DNA of 64,000 nt. It comes from Variovorax sp. WDL1. Lineage in GTDB: Bacteria > Pseudomonadota > Gammaproteobacteria > Burkholderiales > Burkholderiaceae_C. The notes under the pieces are model-generated. The model saw only the letters and a program-made list of their open reading frames with translations. It had not been told where the DNA came from and ran no database searches. Position numbers and translations under genes: made by a program. Of the stretch, positions 62,130 to 64,000 are shown piece after piece; positions within the stretch are counted from its first letter, which is position 1; each line of letters opens with the position of its first letter. The stretch spans positions 1 through 64,000 of the forward strand of contig NZ_LMTS01000118.1 in assembly GCF_001541225.1 (NCBI RefSeq), read 5' to 3'.

Positions 62130-64000
62130 GAGTGCCAGCGCCAGTCGCGGACCTCCGGCATATCGTCGCCATGTTCGCCGATGTAGAGCTTGTGACGCTC
62201 CATCGTCGCCCAGTAGCGCGCCGTGGCTTGCTCAACCTGGACGACGAACCGCGGAATTCGCTGGATGGCGTCCAGCGCGAGCCGATAGCGGTCCAGGTCG
62301 TTCAAGACGACCATGTCGAACGGGGTGGTGGTTGTGCCCTCCTCCTTGTAGCCGCGCACGTGAATGTTGTCGTGATTGCGCCGTCGGTAGGTCAGCTTGT
62401 GGATCATCACGGGATAGCCATGAAAGGCGAAGATCACCGGCTTGTCTGATGTGAACAGTGCGTCGAACTCCCGGTCTTCCAGGCCGTGGGGGTGCTCGGA
62501 GCGCGGCTGCAGCGCCATCAGGTCCACCACGTTGACGACACGGATGCGCATGTCGGGTACGTACTCTCGCAACAGCGTCACGGCGGCGAGCGTTTCAAGG
62601 GTCGGCACATCGCCGGCACAGGCCATGACGACGTCGGGATCGCCGGCGTCGTTGCTGGCCCACTGCCAGATGCCGGCGCCCGCGGTGCAATGACGAACAG
62701 CCGAATCCATGTCGAGCCATTGCCACTCAGGCTGCTTGCCGGCGATGATCACATTGACATAGTTGCGGCTGCGCAAACAGTGATCCGCGACGCACAAAAG
62801 GCAGTTGGCGTCCGGCGGCAGATAGATGCGCACGACATCGGACTTCTTGTTTGCCACATGGTCGATGAAGCCCGGATCCTGGTGCGAAAAGCCGTTGTGG
62901 TCCTGTCGCCAGACGTGCGACGTGAGCAGATAGTTCAACGACGCGATCGGCTTACGCCATGGGATCTGCTTGCTCACCTTCAGCCATTTGGCGTGCTGGT
63001 TGAGCATCGAATCGATGATGTGGATGAAGGCCTCGTAGCACGAGAACAGGCCATGCCGCCCAGTGAGAAGGTAGCCCTCGAGCCAGCCTTGGCACAAGTG
63101 CTCGCTCAACACCTCCATCACCCGGCCGTCGACGCTGAGATCGGTGTCGCCCGGTTCGGCCTGCGCCATCCATTGCTTGCCGGAAACCTCGTACACCGCT
63201 GCCAACCGGTTCGATGCGGTCTCGTCCGGGCCGAACAGCCGAAAGTTGCCGCTGTCGAGATTGAGCTTCATCACGTCGCGAAGCAGCTTTCCAAGCACCC
63301 GCGTCGCTTCCGCCTCGACGCCGCCGGGCCGGGGCACTGCAACGGCATAGTCATGGAAGTCTGGCATCGACAGAGGCGCCAGCAGCCCGCCGCCATTGGC
63401 ATGCGGATTGGCGCCCATGCGGTGCTGCTCGGTCGGCGCGAGCGCCGCCAACTCCTCACGGAACGTGCCTCGTTCGTCGAACAGTTCCTGCGGCCGGTAG
63501 CTCTTGAGCCAGTCTTCGAGTTGCTGCAGGTGTTCGGGCGTCTTGAAGTCCGCAATCGGCACTTGATGCGCGCGCCAGCTACCCTCGACTGGCTTGCCGT
63601 CGACGAACTTCGGCCCGGTCCACCCCTTGGGCGTGCGCAGCACGATCATGGGCCAGCGCGGACGTTGCGGGCGTTCGGTCGCATCGAGCGACCGCGCGGT
63701 GCCCTGAATCTGGCGAATTTGCGCCAGTACCGTATCGAGCGTGCCGGCGAGGTTTTGATGCACGAGCGCCGGATCGTCGCCTTCGACGAAATGCGGTTCA
63801 TGGCCATAGCCGCGCAACAGATCGGTCAATTCCTGGCGGCCGATGCGAGCCAGCACCGTCGGATTGGCAATCTTGAAGCCGTTGAGATGCAGGATCGGCA
63901 GCACCGCGCCATCGCGCGCAGGGTTCAGAAACTTGTTGGAGTGCCAGCCCGCCGCCAGCGCTCCGGTTTCGGCCTCGCCGTCTCCGATGATGCAGGCGAC
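62126..64000 (-). CDS. xfp: Xylulose-5-phosphate/fructose-6-phosphate phosphoketolase, N-terminus outside the window
   Basis: The 624 visible codons run to the window edge in frame. They begin in the TPP motif [20 protein letters not shown] and continue with [89 protein letters not shown] and [19 protein letters not shown], all diagnostic of XFP. It cleaves xylulose-5-phosphate with phosphate to acetyl-phosphate and glyceraldehyde-3-phosphate. The downstream ackA overlap makes an acetyl-phosphate-to-ATP pair. Confidence 0.96.
   Translation of the reverse strand, partial: VACIIGDGEAETGALAAGWHSNKFLNPARDGAVLPILHLNGFKIANPTVLARIGRQELTDLLRGYGHEPHFVEGDDPALVHQNLAGTLDTVLAQIRQIQGTARSLDATERPQRPRWPMIVLRTPKGWTGPKFVDGKPVEGSWRAHQVPIADFKTPEHLQQLEDWLKSYRPQELFDERGTFREELAALAPTEQHRMGANPHANGGGLLAPLSMPDFHDYAVAVPRPGGVEAEATRVLGKLLRDVMKLNLDSGNFRLFGPDETASNRLAAVYEVSGKQWMAQAEPGDTDLSVDGRVMEVLSEHLCQGWLEGYLLTGRHGLFSCYEAFIHIIDSMLNQHAKWLKVSKQIPWRKPIASLNYLLTSHVWRQDHNGFSHQDPGFIDHVANKKSDVVRIYLPPDANCLLCVADHCLRSRNYVNVIIAGKQPEWQWLDMDSAVRHCTAGAGIWQWASNDAGDPDVVMACAGDVPTLETLAAVTLLREYVPDMRIRVVNVVDLMALQPRSEHPHGLEDREFDALFTSDKPVIFAFHGYPVMIHKLTYRRRNHDNIHVRGYKEEGTTTTPFDMVVLNDLDRYRLALDAIQRIPRFVVQVEQATARYWATMERHKLYIGEHGDDMPEVRDWRWHS

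Overview
The window looks like a piece of a high-G+C betaproteobacterial genome, most likely Burkholderiales (Comamonadaceae or Rubrivivax-like). This is inferred from the G+C bias, the Pco/Cop copper genes, the IS66/IS3/IS91 debris and the FNR/Anr-type boxes; no rRNA or tRNA gene is present to fix the taxonomy. It reads as an accessory island that joins metal (mainly copper) handling, oxygen-responsive regulation and central sugar-phosphate metabolism, and it carries many decayed genes.

Layout. 1-880: end of an IS66 element with a passenger gene. 880-6.6 kb: MerR regulator, CopZ-like chaperone, DUF3141 PHA-synthase-like protein, His-rich secreted protein, DUF2933 and isoprenylcysteine-methyltransferase-like membrane proteins. 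6.6-16.6 kb: a tightly coupled run of MBL/beta-CASP nuclease, AMP/thymidine phosphorylase, PRPP synthase, a frameshifted membrane protein, oleate hydratase, a CopB-type P1B-ATPase with an unusual CPD motif, and an MFS transporter. 16.6-17.4 kb: remnants of an MFS gene and an IS91 transposase. 17.3-25.6 kb (minus strand): a pentose-phosphate operon (tkt, tal, gnd, HAD, rpe, GH15-gluconokinase fusion). Its tkt was truncated by an IS3 element and frameshifted, and its HAD gene is internally rearranged.

25.8-43 kb: a second metal region. It holds a phospholipase-D lipoprotein, CusF-like proteins, DUF411, DUF1622, Met-rich periplasmic proteins, and a three-gene module that looks like a complete transmembrane electron conduit: a Met-rich/TM/FAD-NAD reductase/2Fe-2S fusion, a di-heme b membrane protein and a seven-heme c-type cytochrome. 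These are followed by a zinc alcohol dehydrogenase and a csp-copA-copB copper operon. 43-60.3 kb (plus strand): a second, mostly intact sugar-phosphate operon (GH94, gnd, zwf, GH15, HAD, tal, tkt, pgm, glucoamylase-like, FAD disulfide oxidoreductase). It ends in a hexanucleotide repeat and a Cu-ATPase remnant. 60.8-64 kb (minus strand): frameshifted acetate kinase overlapping a phosphoketolase that runs off the window.

Regulation. Five FNR/Anr-type palindromes (TTGAT-N4-ATCAA or close variants) lie about 85-140 bases upstream of gene starts, and a MerR-type operator dyad occurs twice, 26.5 kb apart. The metal and small secreted genes may therefore respond both to low oxygen and to a soft metal. 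The working picture is a low-oxygen/metal-stress island that exports or sequesters copper, feeds electrons across the inner membrane, and channels sugar phosphates through gnd/tkt/tal to phosphoketolase and acetyl-phosphate. Frameshifts recur in several genes while many long ORFs are intact, so some decay is probably real, but single-base assembly errors cannot be excluded from the sequence alone.
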